Origin: Solobacterium sp.
Lineage (GTDB): Bacteria; Bacillota_I; Bacilli_A; Erysipelotrichales; Erysipelotrichaceae
Direction: 5' to 3'
Assembly (NCBI GenBank): GCA_017536845.1
Contig: JAFWCP010000366.1
Coordinates: 1-14,097, forward strand
Length of the DNA stretch: 14,097 bases
The notes under the pieces are model-generated. The model searched no databases and was not told the DNA's origin. It saw only the letters and a list, made by a program, of their open reading frames with translations. Positions 6,176 to 12,527 of the stretch are shown one piece after another. Position 1 is the first letter of the stretch, and every line of letters begins with the position of its first letter. The translations under genes and the position numbers were made by a program.

Positions 6176-6997
6176 TCACTCCTTTGGATCTTCCAGTTTC
6201 AGATGAAGGATCCGTCCCAGTTTCTTTTTCTCTGCAGTCTTCATGGAGATCCTTGTCGCAAGGCTCAGTTTCCTGCCCAGCATCCTGAGCGCATCCGGGA
6301 AGAATGTTCTTTCTTCCAGCAGGACAGTCCCGCATTTCCGGGCAAACTCCCTGCTGTCGTTGATCCCGAAATAGATCAGGGCATCCTTGTTGCCGGTCCT
6401 TTTGATGAACCAGTTGGTATATATGAGGCCTGCCTTGCTGGTGGCGTCAAAGATCATTTCCGCCCCCGGCAGAGCAGCCTTGCAGTTTTTGATAAAGCCG
6501 ATGACCTCTTCTTCGTGAAAATACTGGAACACGCCGGAGATGAGCAGCAGCGTCGGCAATGAGCTATCGATCTGAGCAGCCCATTCCATCCTGAACATGT
6601 CCCCGGGAATCGTCATTTCCATTTCACGCTCACCGAACTGTTTTCTTCTTGCTTCGATGACTTCCGGCAGATCACATTCAAACCAGTGAACCGATGGAAG
6701 CCTTTCATGCATCCGGTCATATGCGGTTTCCAGGCCTGCACCGAGATAGACCACGCTGCATTCTGCATATTTCTCAGCAAAGGCCGTTACCATCAGGTCC
6801 ATGTTGAAGTACCGGGCAGCCGAAGCCATGTTGCTGTACTGTGAGGCTCCTTTTGCGGCGTCATCGGGCAGAAGCAGCTCAAGTTCCAATGCTTTCTGAT
6901 CCTCAAAATACCCCGGGAATTCCTTTGAGACAGCAATCCGCGCTGCCAGCGGCACAAACAGGGTGTTGGCCACGCCCGCAAACTTTTCCAATGTCAT
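6176..6997 (-). CDS. LCM/PPM-type (TcmP-like) SAM-dependent O-methyltransferase
   Basis: The product has 273 residues. The start at 6997 has GAAGGAAT just upstream. The family signature is present in order: ARYFNMD (61-67), the SAM-binding VVYLGAGLETAYDR (82-95), WFECDLPEVIEARR (105-118, with D109 as the adenosine/ribose-side acid), and SGVFQYFHEEEV in the second half. This matches the leucine carboxyl methyltransferase superfamily as found in bacterial small-molecule pathways. Those enzymes methylate carboxylate or hydroxyl groups with SAM. It is one of two methyltransferases in the operon and sits between the third and second ATC-hydrolase-like genes, 12 nt after the former and 6 nt before the latter. 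The substrate is unknown; a free carboxylate made by the neighbouring hydrolases would be a plausible acceptor. Confidence 0.88.
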   Translation of the reverse strand: MTLEKFAGVANTLFVPLAARIAVSKEFPGYFEDQKALELELLLPDDAAKGASQYSNMASAARYFNMDLMVTAFAEKYAECSVVYLGAGLETAYDRMHERLPSVHWFECDLPEVIEARRKQFGEREMEMTIPGDMFRMEWAAQIDSSLPTLLLISGVFQYFHEEEVIGFIKNCKAALPGAEMIFDATSKAGLIYTNWFIKRTGNKDALIYFGINDSREFARKCGTVLLEERTFFPDALRMLGRKLSLATRISMKTAEKKKLGRILHLKLEDPKE

Positions 6998-7009
6998 ATT
7001 CCTTCTTTC

Positions 7010-7639
7010 TCAAATACTCTTGAAACGCTCCCAGCCGTCGCCGGCATCCGTGTCATGGCGGACAAAACGGAAATCACAGAGCTCCTCTCCCTGGCACAGC
7101 GTCTGCGTCCGGATAAAGTCTGTGTAAGGAAGGTTTCCGTAATTGATGATGTCCGCATGGCAGCACATGGCGCCCAGTTTCATCAGGCCGCGCCTTCCCA
7201 GAATCTTTGCGTAAATGCATTCATTGCACTCAAAACGGAATTCATCCTTCGGGCCGTCTTTATGCCACGTATAACGCCAGCCTGTACCGGAACCTTTCTG
7301 AAAGCCGAACGGCACGATTGTTTTCATCAATGGCAGAAAGAATTTCTTTTTCGCCAGCTTCTGCATCCCGGAAGGTTCCAGGAACTTCCACATCTCAACA
7401 GAGACGAACCTGTATGATTCTTCTTCACTCCTTCCGTGCTTCTGCAAAGTTTCATACAATGCTATGGAGGTCAGAATCTGCGCCATATGTCTGTAGTTTC
7501 TTTTGTCGCAGTACTGTTTTTCTTCCGCCAGCAGTTCCCGTATCCGTTCCAGGGTATCTTCCTGTATTTCTTTCGAAAGTGCAGGAAAACAGTTCTGATA
7601 CCGGCTGACTGCCACCAGTTTTTCCGCTGTATACTTCAT
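7010..7639 (-). CDS. L-2-amino-thiazoline-4-carboxylic acid hydrolase-like protein (copy 3)
   Basis: The product has 209 residues. The start at 7639 has GGAGGAGGAAAT and overlaps the stop of the upstream alpha/beta hydrolase by 4 nt (ATGA), so the two are probably translationally coupled. The N-terminal half is helical (LYETLQKHGRSEEESYRFV resembles copy 2's VYEALKEEGVDQEKAVWYV). The motif half has ECNEC (C138, C141), CCHAD (C159, C160), YGNL at 167-170, RTQT and ELCDF (C188, D189). It lacks the HP..IWG segment of copy 2 and has only one Cys before D189. The family is known from cysteine-forming thiazoline hydrolysis; the reaction here is not established. N166 or N167 aligns with the TGA position of copy 2. 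Confidence 0.78.
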   Translation of the reverse strand: MKYTAEKLVAVSRYQNCFPALSKEIQEDTLERIRELLAEEKQYCDKRNYRHMAQILTSIALYETLQKHGRSEEESYRFVSVEMWKFLEPSGMQKLAKKKFFLPLMKTIVPFGFQKGSGTGWRYTWHKDGPKDEFRFECNECIYAKILGRRGLMKLGAMCCHADIINYGNLPYTDFIRTQTLCQGEELCDFRFVRHDTDAGDGWERFKSI

Positions 7640-8421
7640 ATTTCCTCCTCCAGGAACCTTCTTGCTTCTTCAGCAAACCGCTTCGGAAACATCAGCACAA
7701 GCTCCGCATGAGCCAGTCCCCTGAATTCTCTGAGAACCGTCTGCGGATATGTCCGGCAGACGAATTCGATGTCATGTTCCTTTTCTCTTGCCCGTTTTTC
7801 TTCCTCACCATACCAGTATTCAATTTTCGTATCCACCCGCGGAACCGGGTCCGGCATGGCGTAATTATCCGTAGACCAGAAGACGTTATAGATCGTTTTC
7901 GCCGAGAAATGGTCTTTGTAAAATCGCAGCAGAGCACGATAGTGTACCTCCGGATCCTCGCCGGCAGGCGTCCACCTCTCAGGCGGACAGGCGAGCTTCA
8001 TCACCTGAAGGGATCTGGTCACAAGCATGACCATGATCCAGTCCCTGACGGATATCAGACGGCAGATCAGTTTCGGATATGGATATGGCGTGATCCCGGC
8101 ATCGATGATCGCTTTTTCCACAGGAATGTCCTCCGCTGCCAGAAACCGTATCACTGCTGCTCCGCCCATGGAAATGCCGTACATTGCTTCCACATGGTCA
8201 ATGTTCTGTGCTCTCAGGTATTCCGCAGCATCCCTTGCATACTTTTCCAGAGAAACAAACTCCGTGCCGAGCTCATCATGGCCGTCGGCAATGAAAAGAT
8301 ACACATGAAAGTCTTTCGCCATTTCCTCTGCGGAAGCCCTGAACACCCACCAGGGTTCTGCTGCACATTGAAACATGACAAACGATTTGGCATGTTCTTT
8401 TCCAAACTCATATACTTTCAT
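7636..8421 (-). CDS. Alpha/beta hydrolase (copy 1)
   Basis: The product has 261 residues. The start at 8421 overlaps the stop of the methyltransferase gene by 4 nt. The nucleophile elbow is GISMGG at 82-87 (S84), the catalytic His is H238 in RGLAHAEL, and the acid is probably in YWYGEEEK. The region before the elbow follows the fold, but the usual HG-type oxyanion loop is replaced by QCAAEPWW (18-25), which may mark a different substrate pocket. A cap-like insert rich in Leu, Ile and Met (about 118-145) suggests a hydrophobic substrate. There is no signal peptide. It overlaps the ATC-hydrolase-like copy 3 downstream, the clearest example of the pairing repeated in this operon. Confidence 0.85.
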   Translation of the reverse strand: MKVYEFGKEHAKSFVMFQCAAEPWWVFRASAEEMAKDFHVYLFIADGHDELGTEFVSLEKYARDAAEYLRAQNIDHVEAMYGISMGGAAVIRFLAAEDIPVEKAIIDAGITPYPYPKLICRLISVRDWIMVMLVTRSLQVMKLACPPERWTPAGEDPEVHYRALLRFYKDHFSAKTIYNVFWSTDNYAMPDPVPRVDTKIEYWYGEEEKRAREKEHDIEFVCRTYPQTVLREFRGLAHAELVLMFPKRFAEEARRFLEEEI

Positions 8422-9026
8422 TTCAATGCCTTTTTCATAACTGCCACAGCGCAGGGAATGCGGCCTTCGGCCGGCAGGACTTTTACGTCAGGATACCCGG
8501 CATCCAGAAAGAACTGTCTGTAGCTTTCCACCGTAAACTGCCGTTTGAAATCCGCTCCGGCTTTCCCGACAGCGCCGACGAAGCCGCCTGTTTTTCCTTT
8601 TTCGTCTTTGTTCATGTAGGTCGGGATGATCAGTGTTCCGCCGTCTTTGCAGACACGGTTCAGCTCGTTCAAGGCTGTCAGCGGATTGTCCAGCAGGTGG
8701 ATCACATTTCCGGCCACCGCCTTGTCAAAACTGCTGTCCGGGTAAGAAAGCGCAGTGATATCGGCATGAGCGAAAGTAATATTATGAAAGGCAGCACAGT
8801 TCTTCTTCGCTTTTTTCAGCATCTTTTCAGAAAAATCCGTCGCTGTAAGGTGTCTGCATTTCGCTGCAATCACAGCGCTCAGAAGCCCTGTTCCGCAGGC
8901 ACATTCCAGCACCACGTCTTCAGGCTCGATCAGCTCGGAGACAATTTTCTTCAGTTTCTGATGCGTCTTCCGGTTAATGACATTGACGAAGATATCGTAT
9001 ACACATGCTGCTCTATCCCAGAACAT
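8418..9026 (-). CDS. Class I SAM-dependent methyltransferase (UbiE/Methyltransf_11 type)
   Basis: The product has 202 residues from the start at 9026, which has GCAAGGAGGAAACGGG upstream; an ATG 8 codons earlier has no good site. Motif I is VLECACGTGLLS (39-50), motif II has ATDFS (62-66, D64 for the ribose), motif III is HADITALSYPDSSFD (87-101), followed by AGNVIHLLDNP and the LNELNRVCKDGGTLIIPTY strand. Enzymes of this type methylate C, O or N atoms of small molecules. It is the first gene of the main operon, 54 nt after a palindromic site, and overlaps the alpha/beta hydrolase gene by 4 nt. The acceptor is unknown. Confidence 0.88.
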   Translation of the reverse strand: MFWDRAACVYDIFVNVINRKTHQKLKKIVSELIEPEDVVLECACGTGLLSAVIAAKCRHLTATDFSEKMLKKAKKNCAAFHNITFAHADITALSYPDSSFDKAVAGNVIHLLDNPLTALNELNRVCKDGGTLIIPTYMNKDEKGKTGGFVGAVGKAGADFKRQFTVESYRQFFLDAGYPDVKVLPAEGRIPCAVAVMKKALK

Positions 9027-9079
9027 CCCGTTTCCTCCTTGCTTCCGCAATCACAAATAAACATAAAGTCCCCCTTCCA

Positions 9080-9098
9080 TTAGATAAGACTAACTGAT
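9080..9098 (-). promoter_or_regulatory. Palindromic operator-like site at the head of the main operon
   Basis: On the minus strand this reads ATCAGTTAG-N6-CTAA, with half-sites GTTAG and CTAA. It ends 54 nt before the start of the first operon gene and lies next to an A/T-rich tract and TTGCCC, where a promoter is expected. The same 13 fixed bases occur on the plus strand at 9368-9386. It resembles a TetR-type operator. By eye it also matches about 13 of 19 positions of the DtxR consensus box, so an iron/manganese regulator is possible. Confidence 0.45.
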
Positions 9099-9149
9099 GG
9101 GCAAAAAAATATTCTGCTTTTTAAGCGTCATGAGAAGACTGCTTTGATT

Positions 9150-9278
9150 TCACTCCCATTGTGAGTTGTCCGGGTTTTCCGGCCTCTTCAGAAACAGCCA
9201 GGACACGTCCAGAGCTTCTGCAGCCCGGAATACTTCCTGCCGGCATATTGATTCACCCAACGTCAGAAGAAGCCCCAT
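9150..9278 (-). pseudogene. Short coding-like remnant, possible end of a helical or regulatory protein
   Basis: A 42-residue frame from the ATG at 9278 reads GESICRQEVFRAAEALDVS then WLFLKRPENPDNSQWE and stops at TGA 9150-9152. It has no ribosome binding site. The helix-rich start could belong to a DNA-binding protein, but this is weak. It lies between the two copies of the palindromic site, where a regulator gene would be expected; that is inference only. Confidence 0.25.
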
Positions 9279-9367
9279 TTACCGGCTGTGTGCTGATCTG
9301 ACGGATATCCTTTCAATCCACCCTTCTTTCCCGCCGGAAAGACTCCGGAAAAAACGAAGTGGCAGGA

Positions 9368-9413
9368 ATCAGTTAGATTGTCCTAACCGATTGTTATTAT
9401 ATTCCTCAGGAGG
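9368..9413 (+). promoter_or_regulatory. Second copy of the palindromic site with orphan ribosome binding site
   Basis: The plus strand reads ATCAGTTAG-ATTGTC-CTAAC (9368-9387, with GTTAG-N6-CTAAC fully symmetric), then an A/T-rich stretch (TTGTTATTATATT) that could include a -10 box, then AGGAGG at 9408-9413. No ATG, GTG or TTG follows at normal spacing, and the plus frames soon stop. It looks like the promoter, operator and ribosome binding site of a plus-strand gene that has been lost. By eye it matches about 14 of 19 positions of the DtxR consensus box. Confidence 0.4.
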
Positions 9414-9434
9414 AAGAAAATCCATATAAACAAA

Positions 9435-9465
9435 ATCAGCCTTTCTTAGAATACGAAAGACTGAT
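9435..9465 (-). terminator. Rho-independent terminator, minus strand
   Basis: On the minus strand ATCAGTCTTTC and GAAAGGCTGAT pair over 11 bp (one G-U), with a 9-nt loop, followed by TTTTGTTTAT. It would end transcripts coming from the decayed enolase-superfamily gene and keep them out of the main operon promoter. Confidence 0.65.
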
Positions 9466-9813
9466 ATGTTTCAACTATGAAGTTTTCATGCGGGATCAGA
9501 AATCGAGGCGTTCTCCTTTCAAGATGACAGGCTTTGGCCGCCTGCGGCAGTATCAGGATCTCTCCTCCCAAAGGGTTCGGACCGATGTGCCAGAATGGTC
9601 ATTTTTCTCTTTACGGTAAAACTCACTGGTTTCATGTAAGATCCATGGACTTTCCCGGTTCAGCCAGCGCATTCATTGATTGCAGGTTTTTCCAAATCAA
9701 AACACCAGGTCATTCTGCCCGTTTTGCCGGGAAACTCAGCTGTCTGTACAGCTTCGGGTATTGTACCTGTTGCCTCGATCAGCCTTCTTTGCCTTGAACC
9801 ACTCAGAAAATGA

Positions 9814-10002
9814 TCAGAAGTGAACGATCTCCGCTTTCCTGATCGCCTCTGGTGAAATATCCCGGCCGATACCCGGAAGCTCAGGAACAGTGAAATAACC
9901 GTCGACCGGCTGATAGTCGTAAATGCACTCCGCAATCGTTCCGCTGGTCGTGTTGGCGATGTGATGTTCATGGATGATAAAGTTAGGAACCGCAGCTTCC
10001 AG
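9814..10002 (-). pseudogene. C-terminal remnant of an enolase-superfamily (mandelate racemase/sugar-acid dehydratase-like) gene
   Basis: One minus frame of about 61 residues reads EAAVPNFIIHEHHIANTTSG, then IYDYQPVDGYFTVPELPGIG and ends EIVHF at TGA 9814-9816. The order PNFxIHEHH, a GYFTVPExPGIG segment and a short tail is the C-terminal end of galactonate-dehydratase-like members of the mandelate racemase/muconate lactonizing family. The full enzymes have about 400 residues; the N-terminal domain, metal ligands and catalytic residues are all missing. Upstream the frame meets a TGA at 10003-10005. The following terminator (9435-9465) would have been some 350 nt downstream of it. Confidence 0.65.
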
Positions 10003-10050
10003 TCATGCCGGCTGTCTCTGCCGCTGATGCCAATCCATCGCAAATACAGA

Positions 10051-10085
10051 AAAGGCCCATAGCCAACCCTGGCGTCAGAGCCTTT
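10051..10085 (-). terminator. Terminator-like hairpin of a possible short transcript
   Basis: On the minus strand AAAGGC...GCCTTT encloses GCCA-gggt-TGGC, giving two stacked stems with internal loops, followed by TTTTCTGTATTT counting from the end of the 3' arm. It lies about 80 nt downstream of a promoter-like sequence. A 55-residue frame (9983-10150, from ATG 10150, no good binding site) spans it and is probably not real. Confidence 0.4.
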
Positions 10086-10172
10086 CCCCTACGAATTCTT
10101 TTCGTATAGCCATCACAATACCGTTCGTGGTCGGACTTCTCCGGAGCCATTGATCTCTCTTGTGACGCGCCA

Positions 10173-10202
10173 ATTATATAATATTACCGCATATAAATAC
10201 AA
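10173..10202 (-). promoter_or_regulatory. Sigma-A-type promoter, minus strand
   Basis: The minus strand has TTGTAT (10197-10202) and a perfect TATAAT (10173-10178) with an 18-nt spacer. Transcription would start near 10166, just beyond the terminators of the upstream genes, and head into the enolase-family remnant. No intact gene follows, so it drives either a small RNA or a decayed gene. Confidence 0.45.
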
Positions 10203-10203
10203 A

Positions 10204-10217
10204 CCCTGCTATCAGGG
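10204..10217 (-). terminator. Second terminator after the 460-residue protein gene
   Basis: On the minus strand CCCTG-ATAG-CAGGG is followed by TTTGTATTTATAT. It is short but typical, and lies 20 nt after a stronger terminator, acting as backup. Confidence 0.5.
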
Positions 10218-10236
10218 CTCTTTCGAGTATCTGAAA

Positions 10237-10277
10237 AAATGCAGGTCATACACAGTTTACGGTGTATGCCTGCATTT
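10237..10277 (-). terminator. Strong Rho-independent terminator of the upstream gene group
   Basis: On the minus strand AAATGCAGG pairs with CCTGCATTT (9 bp) and CATACAC with GTGTATG (7 bp), with a one-base bulge and an 8-nt loop, followed by a T-run. It lies about 105 nt after the stop of the 460-residue protein gene. Confidence 0.85.
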
Positions 10278-10382
10278 CGTTTTGCCTGATTCTTTCGATC
10301 CCTGCAACTGTCAACATTTTGTGCTTGACAAGGATTCCAGTGTAATTGCTGTCGCTGCTTTTTCAGAACATCACCGAACGTT

Positions 10383-11765
10383 TTAAGCGGTAATTGTAAA
10401 TGTGCAGACTGCCCCCTTGATCTTTGCGCCTTTTTTGTCGAATGCCTGTATTGTTACGTCATAAGAGTTCCCTGCTTTCAGCGTATTTTCCGGGAACACG
10501 TTATAAAATTCATAAAGTGCAGGGGTTGATTCTCCGTCCGGTTCATTGATTCGCGTGACCCCAACGGTTCTCGTGATACTGAAAGAATCAGAACCATCGG
10601 CAGGACTGAAAGTGTAGACCAAAGAATCGGCTCCGTTAAAAAGCTGGTAATAGCTGTAAATATCATCATCGGGCACAATTTCATCATCCTGCAGCTGATA
10701 AGGTTTCATCACACCGGCAATCGCAAAGGCACTCTCCGTGGCCTCCCAGCCGTCCGCAGGATCTGTATCGCTGTCCAGTACCTGTTCTTCAGTTGTCAGG
10801 AACACACCGTCCAGGATTGTTTCCTTAACATGGTCGATGTGGCAGATCCGGATGTTTTTGTGATCATCGAACGCAATGATGCTGGCCCGCTCGCCTGCAA
10901 ACGATGGTTCTCCCCGGTCAAAGAAATAGTATTTCACAATATCAGGGTTCTCTGTATTGTGCTCAATCTGCAGGTAGCTGGCGACTTCAAGTGCATAGGA
11001 CGTACTTGAGTCCCTGTTGCCATATACGAGCATATATATTTTTCCCGGAAGATACTCAGCTGTCTCACATGAAACAGACATAGGCATGAACGACATCTGA
11101 TAGAATGTTCCAAAAAAACCGGGAAGCAGATCATCGAGAATCGTCAGGTTTTCATCGTAAACCCATTCAATGAGCAGATCCTTGCCGCCTTTTTTGATTG
11201 CGGTTTCAGATGTTATCTCATGGATGATCGTTCCTTCTTTTCGTCCGATCTCAATTTCCTTAGAAGTTGAAGCAAGTTCTTTTCCATCCGGGGAAGACAA
11301 AGTCACCCGGACCTGGTACTTCCCCTCAGACAAGGCATCATAGGGTCTGCCATCGTGATCAACAAGTCCGAATCCATCCGTTTCAGCAAGACCATGTTCC
11401 GGATCGGTGGCTGATACGATGAGCGCGTAGAAATCATGATCAGTAAATACGCATTTCACTGTCGCGTCATGGGCAGAACCATAAGGGTTATTTCTATCAG
11501 CAGCAGCCAGTTCGGGGGCTGTATATGCCACCTCGGAAAACTCGGTGTCTTTGTGAAATACCGTGATCTCTTCTCCGATCATGGACGGAATCACGCGATC
11601 AGTGCCTTTCTGATCAGCTGCCGCATAGCGCATCTCATTCCCTGCTTCATCCAGAAGCGTCACCCTGAGCAATGCATTGTCCGGGATCGCGCCTGACAGC
11701 GTCCCGGAGACCTTGAAATGTCGCCCGGGCGCAATTGTTGATTCTATAGCACTCGGAGTTTTCAT
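10383..11765 (-). CDS. Beta-rich protein of unknown function, possibly the exported part of a split gene
   Basis: The product has 460 residues; the start at 11765 has a modest AAAGG site. I do not recognise the family. The N-terminal 100 residues (IAPGRHFKVSGTLSG, LRVTLLDEAGNEMRYA) and residues about 145-172 (YQVRVTLSSPDGKELAS) look like immunoglobulin-like beta sandwiches. The middle is mixed (about 185-330, with LIEWVYDENLTILDDLLPG), and the C-terminus again looks like a beta domain (NSYDVTIQAFDKKGAKIKG). Such domains are usually extracytoplasmic, yet this product has no signal peptide. Directly upstream, in the same frame and separated only by one TAA codon, is a short ORF with a hydrophobic signal-like segment. 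The original gene may have been a single secreted protein of about 513 residues. Strong terminators follow. Confidence 0.75.
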   Translation of the reverse strand: MKTPSAIESTIAPGRHFKVSGTLSGAIPDNALLRVTLLDEAGNEMRYAAADQKGTDRVIPSMIGEEITVFHKDTEFSEVAYTAPELAAADRNNPYGSAHDATVKCVFTDHDFYALIVSATDPEHGLAETDGFGLVDHDGRPYDALSEGKYQVRVTLSSPDGKELASTSKEIEIGRKEGTIIHEITSETAIKKGGKDLLIEWVYDENLTILDDLLPGFFGTFYQMSFMPMSVSCETAEYLPGKIYMLVYGNRDSSTSYALEVASYLQIEHNTENPDIVKYYFFDRGEPSFAGERASIIAFDDHKNIRICHIDHVKETILDGVFLTTEEQVLDSDTDPADGWEATESAFAIAGVMKPYQLQDDEIVPDDDIYSYYQLFNGADSLVYTFSPADGSDSFSITRTVGVTRINEPDGESTPALYEFYNVFPENTLKAGNSYDVTIQAFDKKGAKIKGAVCTFTITA

Positions 11766-11927
11766 TTAGACCTTTACTGTTTCATGTTCAACAGAAACAG
11801 GTGTTTCTGACGAAAACCTGTTGCTGCTGGCTGACAATAAAAGTACTGAAATCATTATGCAATATTGAAGTATGATCGTTTGAATTGCCGTCAGCTTCTC
11901 TGGTTTTTCTGCGGATAGATGAAACAT
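11766..11927 (-). CDS. 53-residue signal-anchor-like ORF directly before and in frame with the beta-rich protein
   Basis: The start at 11927 has a good site (GAAAGGACGAATAT). The product has a charged start (EKPEKLTAIQ), a hydrophobic core at about 15-33 (TIILQYCIMISVLLLSAS) and a polar tail (NRFSSETPVSVEHETVKV), the shape of an N-terminal signal peptide plus mature start. No lipobox Cys follows the core; a signal-peptidase I site near SAS-SN is possible. The TAA at 11766-11768 is immediately followed by the ATG of the 460-residue protein in the same frame. It is either an independent small membrane protein or the signal region of that protein cut off by a nonsense mutation. I favour the latter. 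Confidence 0.55.
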   Translation of the reverse strand: MFHLSAEKPEKLTAIQTIILQYCIMISVLLLSASSNRFSSETPVSVEHETVKV

Positions 11928-11985
11928 ATATTCGTCCTTTCACATATTCAGTTTTATCAAGATCTCTGCAAACTCGAATCTGTCC

Positions 11986-12489
11986 TCATGTCCTGCGCAT
12001 TTCAAGCGCAAAAAGTGCATCGCCCGGAAAGCGGTATGCAGAATCGCACACATAGCCCCGAAGCCAGAGATTCCCATCCACCTTGCGCAGATAGAGCCCC
12101 TTGGGGAAAGCATCATCCTTTTCGAGCATTTCGGACAGAACTGTAACGGCCTGATCCGGTGAACTGTGTGTTCCGGAAAGAATGGAGTTCTGACTCTGCG
12201 GCTGATCTGTCCATGCAACGCGCAGGAAAAAACCTGTATCCGGAGGACAGGGGCTGAATTGTGTTCCCCTGATATGCTGAAACAGTTCATCAAGAGAGGC
12301 TCCTCTTTCCAGGCCCAATTCCTCAAGTGAGGTGATCACTGCCGTCATTTCTGCTGATTCCCCGGCGAAAAAGCAAGGGTGTGAAATATACTTCTGTGCA
12401 TAATGATTGATCAGAATGCCTCGTTCCTTCATTGTCTGCAGAATCTGCTCCGCTGTCATCGGCACTCTTTTTATCGGAATCCTCAGCAT
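11986..12489 (-). CDS. Protein of unknown function
   Basis: The product has 167 residues from the start at 12489 (MLRIPIKRVP), preceded by GGGGAGGGGAAGGAA; a longer frame from 12534 would overlap the upstream gene and lacks a site. It is soluble, with an N-terminal helical part (MTAEQILQTMKERGILINHY), a middle helix (SLEELGLERGASLDELFQHI) and a C-terminal part rich in aromatic and beta residues (LYLRKVDGNLWLRGYV). No catalytic motif or signal is seen, and I recognise no family. It lies 38 nt after the 299-residue unknown protein, so the two are probably co-transcribed and may work together. Confidence 0.7.
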   Translation of the reverse strand: MLRIPIKRVPMTAEQILQTMKERGILINHYAQKYISHPCFFAGESAEMTAVITSLEELGLERGASLDELFQHIRGTQFSPCPPDTGFFLRVAWTDQPQSQNSILSGTHSSPDQAVTVLSEMLEKDDAFPKGLYLRKVDGNLWLRGYVCDSAYRFPGDALFALEMRRT

Positions 12490-12527
12490 TTCCTTCCCCT
12501 CCCCGGATTTGAATCCGTCTTCCTGTA

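Larger units (their letters stand above)
9027..10382. other. 1.35-kb intergenic region with regulatory sites and gene remnants, no intact gene
   Basis: This stretch separates the main operon from the upstream gene group. It contains, from low to high coordinates, the operon's presumed promoter with a palindrome, a short coding-like remnant, a second copy of the palindrome followed by an orphan ribosome binding site on the plus strand, a minus-strand terminator, an enolase-superfamily C-terminal remnant, a promoter-plus-hairpin unit and two terminators. These are listed separately. Between about 9470 and 9810 I see only short open stretches (for example plus-strand EYERLICFNYEVFMRDQKSR at about 9445-9505) with no family I can name. 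Confidence 0.6.

Noticed and set aside
5282..6562. 426-residue open frame on the plus strand
   Set aside because: It lies antisense to three genes with clear motifs and ribosome binding sites, has no binding site of its own and no recognisable family pattern.
9166..9429. 87-residue plus-strand ORF
   Set aside because: It has no binding site, no family pattern and crosses the second operator-like site.
9660..10043. 127-residue minus-strand ORF
   Set aside because: Its sequence is low in family signal and Ser/Arg-rich; the neighbouring frame carries the recognisable enolase-superfamily end, so this is a shadow over the remnant.
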